Shown here: one piece after another, positions 1 through 8,417 of the stretch | Layout of the letters: each line of letters begins with the position of its first letter | Numbering within the stretch: position 1 is the stretch's first letter | Assembly (NCBI GenBank): GCA_945877265.1 | Contig: CAMCRO010000005.1 | Span: 1 to 39,799 of the forward strand | Reading direction: 5' to 3' | Origin: Rickettsia typhi | Lineage (GTDB): Bacteria; Pseudomonadota; Alphaproteobacteria; Rickettsiales; Rickettsiaceae | Length of the DNA: 39,799 bases | Position numbers and translations under genes: made by a program | Notes under the pieces: generated by a model | Told to the model about the DNA's origin: nothing | What the model saw: only the letters and a program-made list of their open reading frames with translations | Databases searched by the model: none

Positions 1-1
1 C

Positions 2-147
2 TGATTATCTGAGCAACAAAAAGGAAAATACTAGAGAAACTCAAGCTAAAATTAAATGCAAAGTTATTAATCTCATAATCGCAGCTTAAAACACCTACCT
101 CCAAATACCTCCATTAATTTATACACCTCCTTCCATGCAACAACGCC
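2..147. repeat. Left copy of 146-bp terminal inverted repeat
   Basis: This stretch is the exact reverse complement of 39654-39799; I compared it base by base and found no mismatch. Base 1 would extend the match by one if the window continued one base further at its right end. Past base 147 the two flanks diverge at once. It holds no open frame of note. A CCTCC-rich segment (about 102-130) contains several short near-repeats of ACCTCC. It is probably one copy of a dispersed repeat at which the assembly stopped; true ends of a linear element are less likely. Confidence 0.9.
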
Positions 148-349
148 GAAACAAGTTCAGGATGACTAAAGAAGGGCGTCATGCCGCACTTGATGGGGAA
201 TCTTGCGAGGTTTGATGAGATCCGGGACCTAAGTCCGGGATGGCTTTGTTTTAGAGATGCGTTGTTTTAGAGATGAGATCTTGAAACAAGTTCAGGATGG
301 CGTTGTGCATCCCAGGCTGTGCGGGGGTGACAAACGATGAAGATAATTG
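148..349. other. Intergenic repeat patchwork without genes
   Basis: No gene is visible. The 17-mer GAAACAAGTTCAGGATG occurs at 148-164 and again at 283-299, and TTGTTTTAGAGATG occurs at 246-259 and 262-275. An imperfect palindrome built on CCGGGAC/GTCCGGG lies near 222-240. These short direct and inverted repeats look like debris of the dispersed palindromic elements common in Rickettsiales intergenic DNA. The segment sits downstream of the minus-strand ankyrin gene that ends at 350. Confidence 0.5.
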
Positions 350-3130
350 TTATTCCGAACCATCCTCACCAATAAGAGTAGGCATATCAGGATCAACAAA
401 ATGAGGTGCTGGATGACCATGAGAAGATCCTTTTCCCTCATTATCTTCAGATCCATCATTATCTTCAGATCCATCAGCATCCTCAGCTCCTTCTTCTGAT
501 ACTGTCTCGAGAGGAGGCAGATCATCATATATGCCATCTGTAATAACAGTTGGGCTGGTGTCTCTTGCTTCTTCATCTTGTTCATATCGATTCAAGTGCA
601 TTTTAAAGAATTCTATATTATTAAAAAATTTATATAAATCTGCAGATTTTCCTCCATCACCACTTTTAGGGAGGAATTTATCTTTTGATGCATGGTCTCT
701 ATGGGAGCCTGTGGTTTCTCCAGTAGTAATATATTTTAAAGTCCATCCGCTTTTTGTATCTGTAAATTCTAACAATTCGTTAAAATTATCAGATAAAGTT
801 TTTAATTCACGCTTAGAAGTCTTTTCTTGAGCGTAAATTTTTGCTAAGATTCTATCAAAATTCTTAGTAAGAGATTGAGCGCGTTCTTCTGTATTATCTG
901 ATCCGCTATCTTTTGATTCATCTTCATGAACAGCAGCTTTTCCCGCACCTGCTGCTGCGCAATCACCTTCTTCGTATTCATCACCTACGAATTCTGAGAT
1001 TTCTCTATCATCTTTATGAACTGGATCTTCTTCATCTTCATGAACATAACCTTTTCCGGCACCTGCTGCTACAACAGAGGTGGCATAAGTTGCTGTTGTG
1101 CAAACTGTTGTTCTATCGTCTATGCCGGCAAATTTATCTAGCACAGCTTTTAAGATGCCATCTGTAGTATTTTCTATATATGCTTTCAGAAACGCAACTG
1201 GCACTTTATTTTTTATTTTATATAAACATTTAGCGTTATCATGAGAAATTTGTTTCGCAAATTCTGCTTGCAAAACAGCTTTTTCAAATTTGTCTAAAAA
1301 TTTCTGTTGTTCTTTGCTATCTAATTTTCTTTCTGGTTTTGAGAAAGATCTTTTTACTTCAGATCTGAAAGAAGCTATTTTGGATGTTGAATATTTTATT
1401 AGATTATCTAATGATAGTGTTCCATCAAATGCGGATGATTCAGCAGTTTCAACATGAGGTGTTGGTTCGGCTGTTGAAAGAAGACCATGAAGATTCAGGC
1501 TAGGTAATTTTATACGAAGAGAGTTAAGTGATTTTAAAAAATCTTTGCAATTTACAAAAATGCCAGATGCTCTAGCAGATGACAATTCTAAGCACAAATC
1601 TTCAATTGCTTTTATATCTGCATCTAATTTAGCTTGATCAAAATCTTTAGGTTTAGCAGATTTGCTCTTTGATAACTTTTGCTGTTCCATTTTATTCAAC
1701 TCTTCAAATATATGAAAAAACTCTCCTTTTATATATTGAAGTTTTGTGTGAAGTTCTTCAGCTTCCTTATATCTTTTTAAATATTTTATGACAGGTGAAT
1801 CAAAGTCTCTAAAGACAAAACCTTCTAATATTTCTACTAGCAGAGGTGTTGTGGTTGTATCGAAATGTATTTCATCGGTTTGGTCAGCAGACTCTATTTC
1901 TCGCTTAAAAACTTCGATGGTTTTTTTATAGAGCTTGCCAGATTTTTTCTCATAGTTACCTATCGCAACTATTAAAGGTGCATCTTCGAGAATATCCGAG
2001 TGAGAATGCATAAAATCAGGGCTTGATGCTGCTCCAGCCGCGGCGCTTGCAGTTACAAGAGCCTCGGTGCCTGATGATTCAATGATTTTCTGAGCTATTT
2101 GGGATGCATATTTATACCCAAATTCTGAAACTGATTGAAGAGCAAAATGCAAAAGCTCCAAATGCAAGCTGGAATCTTGCAGAGCTGAATTTATGAGGTT
2201 TGCTAAAGAATTTGTTGTTTTTAGATCAGACAATATAGCTGGGCTTAAATTATTTAATAATTTAAGGATCCCAAAGGCATTACTTGCAGGTATTGTGACA
2301 GAAGCTTTTTCGTCGAACGCAGCAAAAAAGCATTTAGCAAATTTTTTGGTTTCTGCACGCAGGGGCCCCTTGTTAGTTGGTAATATGGGTTTTGCACTAT
2401 ACGCATCTGATATCAATTCTATAATAGGAGTAAAATCAACACTAATGGTGTTTAGAGCTTTTATAAAAGTTCCTTGGTTATGAGATGCTTCCGCAACTAA
2501 AGCGATGCCGTTATGGTAGTTTAGCAGTTTTTCGACTATAATATTATCGTTATTGTTTAACGCGAGTGCAAAAGCTGAAGCTTTGCCTTTGGGTGTCAGA
2601 GCTGGGTTTGCTCCTGCCTCTAAAAGATAGTCTATTATGTGTCTATAGTTTATTGAGTCTTCATCATCTACTTTAGTATTTTTCGCATTAATTGTTGCTA
2701 AAATTAGAGGAGTTCTGAAATGAGTGCTTATGCTATTAACATTCGCTCCATTCTGGATTAATATTTTTGTAATTTCAGAAAGTCCATCCCTTGATGTATA
2801 ATGTAAGGGTGTTGCGTCTATTGCATCTCTTGCATTTACAAATTGATGTATCCAAGATTTAGCTTTATCAGGATCTATTGATTCAAAATACTCAAAGACG
2901 CTTGGTATCAAATCTCGTATTTTTAAATTTATTAGATCAAAAGGTAAATTTGTTTCTGTAAACATTGTGTCATATGATCCTCTGTACACTTCAAGTAAAC
3001 GATCTAAAAGTGATAAAATTGTGATTTGACTGACTGGCCCGCCTTGTTTGTAGTTTTTTACTGCTTGTTTGAACTGCAGATATATAAACTCTCTAGACTG
3101 AATAGATGTTTTAGAGCTTATGCCTTCCAT
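350..3130 (-). CDS. Ankyrin-repeat protein, large, with conserved C-terminal half
   Basis: A 926-residue soluble protein with no signal peptide or membrane segment. About three ankyrin repeats lie near residues 105-205 (ATPLHYTSRDGLSEI, TPLILATINA, LLEAGANP). The remaining ~700 residues are helical and charged and align along their length with the C-terminal half of the protein at 4313-8269. Shared blocks include HNGIAL, YGYKYA, FLKAY.ENT.DG and DDRTT. Near residues 790-845 is a GWTLKY...GSHRDH...GDGGKSADL block that resembles a HicA-type fold (inference). The C-terminus is acidic with short repeats of the type DGSEDN. The ATG at 3130 is preceded by a weak AGG, and a TTGACT promoter-like site lies just upstream. 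Ankyrin proteins of this order are often secreted effectors; the host target is unknown. Confidence 0.85.
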   Translation of the reverse strand: MEGISSKTSIQSREFIYLQFKQAVKNYKQGGPVSQITILSLLDRLLEVYRGSYDTMFTETNLPFDLINLKIRDLIPSVFEYFESIDPDKAKSWIHQFVNARDAIDATPLHYTSRDGLSEITKILIQNGANVNSISTHFRTPLILATINAKNTKVDDEDSINYRHIIDYLLEAGANPALTPKGKASAFALALNNNDNIIVEKLLNYHNGIALVAEASHNQGTFIKALNTISVDFTPIIELISDAYSAKPILPTNKGPLRAETKKFAKCFFAAFDEKASVTIPASNAFGILKLLNNLSPAILSDLKTTNSLANLINSALQDSSLHLELLHFALQSVSEFGYKYASQIAQKIIESSGTEALVTASAAAGAASSPDFMHSHSDILEDAPLIVAIGNYEKKSGKLYKKTIEVFKREIESADQTDEIHFDTTTTPLLVEILEGFVFRDFDSPVIKYLKRYKEAEELHTKLQYIKGEFFHIFEELNKMEQQKLSKSKSAKPKDFDQAKLDADIKAIEDLCLELSSARASGIFVNCKDFLKSLNSLRIKLPSLNLHGLLSTAEPTPHVETAESSAFDGTLSLDNLIKYSTSKIASFRSEVKRSFSKPERKLDSKEQQKFLDKFEKAVLQAEFAKQISHDNAKCLYKIKNKVPVAFLKAYIENTTDGILKAVLDKFAGIDDRTTVCTTATYATSVVAAGAGKGYVHEDEEDPVHKDDREISEFVGDEYEEGDCAAAGAGKAAVHEDESKDSGSDNTEERAQSLTKNFDRILAKIYAQEKTSKRELKTLSDNFNELLEFTDTKSGWTLKYITTGETTGSHRDHASKDKFLPKSGDGGKSADLYKFFNNIEFFKMHLNRYEQDEEARDTSPTVITDGIYDDLPPLETVSEEGAEDADGSEDNDGSEDNEGKGSSHGHPAPHFVDPDMPTLIGEDGSE

Positions 3131-3157
3131 GTTAACCTACAATCTAATTTTGCTAAA

Positions 3158-3186
3158 AAAATAATAATAATTAACTATTTAGTCAA
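3158..3186 (-). promoter_or_regulatory. Putative sigma-70 promoter of the minus-strand ankyrin gene
   Basis: Read on the minus strand, TTGACT (3181-3186) is followed after 17 bases by TATTTT (3158-3163), about 28 bases before the ATG. The -35 box is good and the -10 box is weak. The spacing to the start mirrors the promoter of the paralogous gene at 4313. Confidence 0.45.
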
Positions 3187-3343
3187 GTAAAATATTTTCT
3201 CTTAATCATTTTATGTCTTTTCTAAATTGAGTTTTTGCTATGGTTATTATAAATATTTTATATAAATTTTCTTACGATTTTACTTCTAGATAAAGTTGGT
3301 GCAATATTGGCTAGATAATTTCAAGAAAAAGCAGGTATTAAAT

Positions 3344-3997
3344 ATGAAGCCTAAAGAGAGTAGTTTAGAAATTTTTCATCAATATATTAGTGAGATATTT
3401 GAGGATAATGCGAGGCATGTTGAGAATGCTAAGCTTCATGTGGAAGACTATTTTCCTGTTATACAGAAGCCTCGCGCAACTCTTCTTATGTGCTCTGATT
3501 CAAGAATGCAAGCAGCGGCTTTTGATGCAACGCCTATTAATGATTTGTTCGTTATCAGGAATATAGGCAACCAGATTTCGACTGCCGAAGGCTCTATAGA
3601 ATATGGTGTTTTGCAGCTAAAAACCCCTGTTCTTCTTATAGCAGGCCATAGCAGATGCGGAGCGATTGATGCTTCTTTAAAAAACCATAGCCATTTTTCT
3701 CCTTATGTTAGAGCGGAGCTAGATTCTTTGCAGACTAATAAGGCAAGGACTATTGAGGAAGCTGTGATTGAAAATATTCATAAGCAAGTTGATTATGCAT
3801 TAAGCAAGTTTGCGAGCCTCGTGCTTAAAGGAGAGTTGTTTATTAATGGGTTGCTTTATGATTTTTCAAATGACTATCAGCTTGGACATGGAAAATTAAT
3901 ACTCCTAAACATTAATGGTGAGAAAGATCCCAAAAAACTTATGGAAAATCCAGTTCATCAATTGTCTAAGTTCGTGCAGATAGGCTTGCCTAGTTAG
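3344..3997 (+). CDS. Beta-carbonic anhydrase
   Basis: Beta-class carbonic anhydrase interconverting CO2 and bicarbonate in the cytoplasm. The family zinc ligands are visible as Cys50 in CSDSR and His102 and Cys105 in HSRCG, and Asp52-Arg54 form the usual dyad. The 217-residue length fits the family. The frame is open back to a TTG at 3296. I prefer the ATG at 3344, which has GCAGGT about nine bases upstream and begins just before the normal N-terminal helix. It stands alone between two divergent ankyrin paralogs, with no functional partner nearby. It probably supplies bicarbonate for carboxylases or helps pH control inside the host. Confidence 0.93.
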   Translation: MKPKESSLEIFHQYISEIFEDNARHVENAKLHVEDYFPVIQKPRATLLMCSDSRMQAAAFDATPINDLFVIRNIGNQISTAEGSIEYGVLQLKTPVLLIAGHSRCGAIDASLKNHSHFSPYVRAELDSLQTNKARTIEEAVIENIHKQVDYALSKFASLVLKGELFINGLLYDFSNDYQLGHGKLILLNINGEKDPKKLMENPVHQLSKFVQIGLPS

Positions 3998-4256
3998 GCT
4001 TTTGTTGTAGCAAGCCTTGTTCTAATTGAACAAACTAATTCTTATTGGACGTACTTCTTGGAGCGCGAAGTAAAGACGCTAGATGCAGAGACTCCAATTC
4101 AATTTATTCCATCATTTTTCAGATTAGTATAATTTTTCTCACTTTTGCTTACAGTAATCTGCTTTATTTATAGAGTTTTTCCTTATGCATCAGCTGAGTT
4201 GCTATTCTTTCCTCATTTATAGTCAAATAACAAATTAATAAAATTTCAAAACTTAG
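3998..4256. other. Intergenic region with palindromic repeat remnant
   Basis: No gene is visible between the carbonic anhydrase and the ankyrin gene. An inverted repeat TACTTC/GAAGTA separated by nine bases lies near 4050-4070, next to CGCTAGATGCAGAG, which resembles pieces of other intergenic repeats in the window. No convincing T-tailed terminator was found. Confidence 0.4.
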
Positions 4257-4285
4257 TTGACGCTAATATTAAAATGTATTAATAT
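4257..4285 (+). promoter_or_regulatory. Sigma-70 promoter of the large ankyrin gene
   Basis: TTGACG (4257-4262) and TAATAT (4280-4285) are separated by exactly 17 bases. The ATG follows 27 bases after the -10 box, giving a very short leader. The -35 and spacing are close to consensus. Confidence 0.65.
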
Positions 4286-4312
4286 ATATACAAATATTAA
4301 TACAGAAATATT

Positions 4313-7300
4313 ATGAGCAAAACAATAGAAGAGATTTACAGAGAGTTCAAAACTGCAATAAATCCAGATCGAGCTTTAACTCTAGAAGAGCAAAAAGCAA
4401 AATTATCAGAACTCCTTGCTATAGAAGGAGCGATAGAAACACTCACGATTGCAAATGATCTGATTGGTCGTGCTGCTCCAGAATTAAAAAATCCTTTGTT
4501 ACAACATGCACTAGATGAAATAAAAGATGAAGAAAAAAAAGCGTTATTTGTTAATTATGTAACAAGTAAAGACTTTGATACACCTCTTATTCATGCACTT
4601 AGCATAGGCGATTTAGATATAGTCAACACTCTAATTACTGCAGGAGCAAATCCTAATTTACCAAACTATATTGGTTTCTCCCCACTTACTATTGCATGTG
4701 CAACACAAGATATTAATGCAGAACAAGATATTAATATTGTTAAAGCTCTAATTGCTGCGGGAGCAAATCCTGATTTAGAAGGCTCTCAATTTACCACCCC
4801 GCTTTTTGCTGCATGCTCTAGAGGAAATAGTGAGATCGCAAAACTTCTACTTGATGCAGGAGCAAATCCGAATTTTGAAGCTCAAGGTAGCGCCCCAGTT
4901 ATTGTTTCGGCATCTGATCCAAGAGCAACAGGAGCAACAGAAGCAAGAGGGTTTATAGAAAGCTCTTTATGTAATAGCCCGCTTTTTGTTGCATGCTCTA
5001 GAGGACATAGTGAGATCGCAAAACTTCTACTTGATGAGAGAGCAAATCCGAATTTCACCACAGCCAAAATGGACACACCTTTGATTATGGCTTCCCAAGA
5101 TGGGTATGCTTCGATTGTTGGATATCTACTTGAAAAAGGCGCTGATGTACATTACAGAAACCCTCTAAATGGTTATACGGCGCTGATGGTAGCATCCGGT
5201 GGAGGACATCTTGATGTCGTTAGAGCTTTACTTGCACAGGGAGCTGATGTAAATATACTAGACTCAGAACACAGAGACACGCCGCTGATCCTAGCATCCG
5301 GTGGAGGACATCTTGATGTCGTTAGAGCTTTACTTGCACGGGGAGCTGATGTACATTACAGAAACCCTCTAAATGGTTACACGGCACTGACGATAGCATG
5401 CTTAAACCAAAATCCTAATATCGATATCGTTAGAGCTTTACTTGCACAGGGAGCTGATCTAAATATACCAAACTCTGATGGTTACACGGCGCTGATGCTA
5501 GCATCCGGTGGAGGACATCTTGATGTCGTTATTACTCTAATTGATGCAGGAGCTGATGTAAATATAATAGACTCAGCACACAGAGACACGGCGCTGATGC
5601 TAGCATCCGGTGGAGGACATCTTGATGTCGTTAGTGCTTTACTTGCACATGTGGAGTATATAAATAGACAAAACTCTGATGGTAACACGGCGCTGATGCT
5701 AGCATCCGGCGGAGGACATCTTGATGTCGTTAGCGCTTTACTTGCACGGGGAGCTGATCTAAATATACCAAACTCTGATGGTAACACGGCGCTGATGCTA
5801 GCATCCTATGGAGGACATCTTGATGTCGTTAGCGCTTTACTTGCACATGTGGAGGATATAAATACACAAAACTCTAATGGTTACACGGCGCTGATGATAG
5901 CATGCGCAAACCAAAATCCTAATATCGATATCGTTAAAGCTTTAATTGCAGGTGGGGCTCATCTAAATATACCAAACTCTGATGGTTACACTGCGCTGAT
6001 GCTAGCATGCACTGTAGGACATCTTGATGTCGTTAGCGCTCTAATTGATGCAGGAGCTGATGTAAATATACTAAACTTAAAAGATGGGTACACGGCGCTG
6101 ACCCTAGCATCCTCTGCAGACTCTCTTGAGAGTAATTTTCAACTTGCAACAGGAGGGGATCCTAGGCTGATTTATAGCAATATCCTGCTCAACAAAAAAG
6201 AGATTATGAAAGCGTTAATAGGTCATAATCACGGTATTGCATTATTAAATGAAGCTCATGTGAATTCTGCTTCCTTTATATCAGTTTTATCTCGTAGTGA
6301 TATAGATATAGATTTTGAGCCAATGATGGAGTTAATGCAAGATTCATTCGCCGCAAAGCCTCAGCTAAAAGAAAATCAGCGTGGACAAAAATTAGAGACG
6401 CAAAAATTTGCGAAATCATTCGCTAAAATAATTTCAAGTGGAGCTATATTAAAAATTTCACCTTCGAATGCTTTAAAAATAATCTCAGCATTTGAAGGAT
6501 CAGCAGGGCTAGATATATCAAATAATGCTTATACCAAACTTGGCATTAAATTCTCTGCATTAGAGAATTTAATTAAGGTTGCTTCTAATGATTCTGCTAA
6601 TTATTTAGAGCTATTAGATTTAATTCTTAAAAATGTTTCAGATTATGGATATAAATATGCTGGAGAAATTGCTAGTAAAATTTTAGCAGCTGGGTTTGCT
6701 GGTGCTTCGGATTTAGATTCTGCTGGTGGTGGAATTGGAGAAGATGTTATTTCAGATTTACAGCTCATGGTTGCAATTCGTGAATATGAGAGAGCTTCAG
6801 GTAAAAGCTACACAAAATCTTTGGAAGTATTGAAGCAAGAAATTTCGTCTCTCGATTCTTCGGAGGAAATTATCTATGATCAGGCTAATATTCCGGCGGT
6901 GGTCAAGATACTCAAAGGTTTTTCTGCTCCTTTGGCAGAAAATGCGGCTGGATATTTAGCTAAATACCAAAGAGCTGAGGAGTTGCAACAAAAGCTTGCG
7001 GATGCGAAAATTCTTTTTGCAGAGATTTCACTATTATCAAATCAAGCCTCTCAGAGTAAAAAGCCGACTAAAAAATCACCTGCAAAAGCTAAGGCGGAGA
7101 AACCTTCTGATGTTACTGAAAAAATTGAGGATATTGAAAAAATTTGCTCTGAGATTGCGTTAGCGAAAAAAGATGGAGTTTTATTATTGGGTGAAGGAGA
7201 TTTTCTAAAGGGTGTGTTACAGTTACAGAAAAAATTCTCATCTTTAAATCATCACGGTTTGATAAAAGATGAAGAAGGAGTGGCATCATCTATATCTGCT

Positions 7301-8269
7301 GAGGAAAGTTTTGATGGTAGTTTTTCGTTAGCTAACTTAATAAAATACTCAAAATCTAAAGATGTATCTTTTAAACATTCTGTTAAAGAATCATTTGAGA
7401 AGCCAGAGAAAAAATTAGATGCGAAATCTCAAGCAAAATTCATTCATAAATTTGAGATTGCGGTTTTGCAATCACAGAGTATAGGTGAAATTTCGCCAGA
7501 AGATGCGAATAGTTTATATCGTCTAAAAGCGAAGTTGCCAATTTCGTTTTTAAAGGCCTATTTAGAAAATACGATAGATGGTGTACTTAAAGCAATAGAT
7601 GATAAATTTGCTGATATAGACGATAGGACGACTATTTCAGGTAGAACATATGCAACATCGGTTCGTGGAGGCTCTTCTGTAGCAGGGGAGGATGATAGGG
7701 AGGAAGAGGATTTTGTTGCGGATGAGCTAGAAGCTATAGCTGAAGGAGAAGAAGGCGACTCTGATGGTGATAGAGATTCTAGTTCGAGAAGCCTTGAGCT
7801 TCCAGAGACTCTTGCAAAGACTCATATAAGGACCTTAGGGAAAATTAAGGATAAACAATCTACTCTAAAAGATGATTTAGAATCTTTAGCGGGTGAATTT
7901 CCAGGAATTTTAGAATATGAGAATACAAAAAATGGGTGGGTATTAAAACACATTCCAACTGGCGAGACTGTTGGGTCGCATAGGGATCATGCCCAAAGAG
8001 ATAAATTCAAATCAAAATCTGGTGATGGTGGAAAGGCTGCAGATTTGTTTAAATTCTTCGATAAAATTGGTTTCTTTGCAAAGTATCTTGCAACAGAAGA
8101 AGGTAGTCTCGAGGATTATCACTCTGGATCATCTGATAGAGAGTCTGGGCATGGTGATTGTGTGGAGGAAGAATATCATTTCGTTAGGCCAGATATAGAC
8201 CCTACAACAGGGATGCCACGAGTTCTAGGAGATACATTTGCACCTTTTGATGAAGTAGATGGCATGTAA
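4313..8269 (+). CDS. Ankyrin-repeat protein, very large, probable effector
   Basis: A 1318-residue soluble protein. A short helical N-terminus is followed by about 14 full ankyrin repeats and one partial repeat (residues ~85-600); many have the form TALMLASGGGHLDVV.ALL. Residues ~640-1240 are a non-ankyrin, helical region homologous to the protein at 350-3130. It holds a Lys/Ser-rich coiled segment (SKKPTKKSPAKAKAEKP), an acidic linker near residues 1120-1160, and a GSHRDH...GDGGKAADL block at about 1205-1258 that resembles HicA (inference). No signal peptide or membrane segment is seen, so secretion would need a dedicated system such as the T4SS encoded here. The central ankyrins are nearly identical at DNA level, so their number may vary between strains. 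The target is unknown. Confidence 0.88.
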   Translation: MSKTIEEIYREFKTAINPDRALTLEEQKAKLSELLAIEGAIETLTIANDLIGRAAPELKNPLLQHALDEIKDEEKKALFVNYVTSKDFDTPLIHALSIGDLDIVNTLITAGANPNLPNYIGFSPLTIACATQDINAEQDINIVKALIAAGANPDLEGSQFTTPLFAACSRGNSEIAKLLLDAGANPNFEAQGSAPVIVSASDPRATGATEARGFIESSLCNSPLFVACSRGHSEIAKLLLDERANPNFTTAKMDTPLIMASQDGYASIVGYLLEKGADVHYRNPLNGYTALMVASGGGHLDVVRALLAQGADVNILDSEHRDTPLILASGGGHLDVVRALLARGADVHYRNPLNGYTALTIACLNQNPNIDIVRALLAQGADLNIPNSDGYTALMLASGGGHLDVVITLIDAGADVNIIDSAHRDTALMLASGGGHLDVVSALLAHVEYINRQNSDGNTALMLASGGGHLDVVSALLARGADLNIPNSDGNTALMLASYGGHLDVVSALLAHVEDINTQNSNGYTALMIACANQNPNIDIVKALIAGGAHLNIPNSDGYTALMLACTVGHLDVVSALIDAGADVNILNLKDGYTALTLASSADSLESNFQLATGGDPRLIYSNILLNKKEIMKALIGHNHGIALLNEAHVNSASFISVLSRSDIDIDFEPMMELMQDSFAAKPQLKENQRGQKLETQKFAKSFAKIISSGAILKISPSNALKIISAFEGSAGLDISNNAYTKLGIKFSALENLIKVASNDSANYLELLDLILKNVSDYGYKYAGEIASKILAAGFAGASDLDSAGGGIGEDVISDLQLMVAIREYERASGKSYTKSLEVLKQEISSLDSSEEIIYDQANIPAVVKILKGFSAPLAENAAGYLAKYQRAEELQQKLADAKILFAEISLLSNQASQSKKPTKKSPAKAKAEKPSDVTEKIEDIEKICSEIALAKKDGVLLLGEGDFLKGVLQLQKKFSSLNHHGLIKDEEGVASSISAEESFDGSFSLANLIKYSKSKDVSFKHSVKESFEKPEKKLDAKSQAKFIHKFEIAVLQSQSIGEISPEDANSLYRLKAKLPISFLKAYLENTIDGVLKAIDDKFADIDDRTTISGRTYATSVRGGSSVAGEDDREEEDFVADELEAIAEGEEGDSDGDRDSSSRSLELPETLAKTHIRTLGKIKDKQSTLKDDLESLAGEFPGILEYENTKNGWVLKHIPTGETVGSHRDHAQRDKFKSKSGDGGKAADLFKFFDKIGFFAKYLATEEGSLEDYHSGSSDRESGHGDCVEEEYHFVRPDIDPTTGMPRVLGDTFAPFDEVDGM
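5141..6115 (+). repeat. Near-identical tandem ankyrin-coding DNA repeats
   Basis: Ankyrin units here repeat almost exactly at DNA level, with a period of 99 or 102 bases. The core GCATCC..(T/C)GGAGGACATC recurs at 5192, 5294, 5501, 5603, 5702 and 5801. A longer 204-base period is seen in the GCTGATGTACATTACAG segment (5141 and 5345). Synonymous identity implies recent duplication or gene conversion. Confidence 0.85.
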
Positions 8270-8319
8270 AAACCTTTAACCTTCCCTCTGCCTAACTCAG
8301 ATGAGTGGAGCTGTTTATA

Positions 8320-8353
8320 TGATGCAACACTTGTTCTACAAGATGTTGCATCA
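8320..8353. terminator. Hairpin between convergent ankyrin gene and motB
   Basis: TGATGCAACA-CTTGT, a TCT loop, then ACAAG-A-TGTTGCATCA forms a 15-bp stem with a single bulged A. It lies between the convergent stops at 8269 and 8418. There is no T-run after either arm, so it is not a textbook intrinsic terminator. It may stabilise 3' ends or be a dispersed palindrome. Confidence 0.4.
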
Positions 8354-8417
8354 ACTTCAGAATGTCTGATGCATGCTTAGGTGCGAGATCCTGAGGTTTT
8401 CGCAGCGTGCTCTAACA

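Noticed and set aside
2-147. Insertion-sequence end at the window edge
   Set aside because: No transposase frame lies within or beside the repeat, so calling it an IS end would go beyond what is visible.
3296-3343. TTG start adding 16 residues to the carbonic anhydrase
   Set aside because: The extension (VQYWLDNFKKK) does not look like the family N-terminus, and the ATG at 3344 has a better upstream GCAGGT.
5482-5787. Minus-strand frame across the ankyrin repeats
   Set aside because: It is the periodic antisense shadow of the tandem repeats, not an independent gene.
5141-6115. CRISPR-like array from regular repeats
   Set aside because: The repeats are coding, 99/102 bases long and in frame with ankyrin units; there are no short palindromic repeats with unique spacers and no cas genes.
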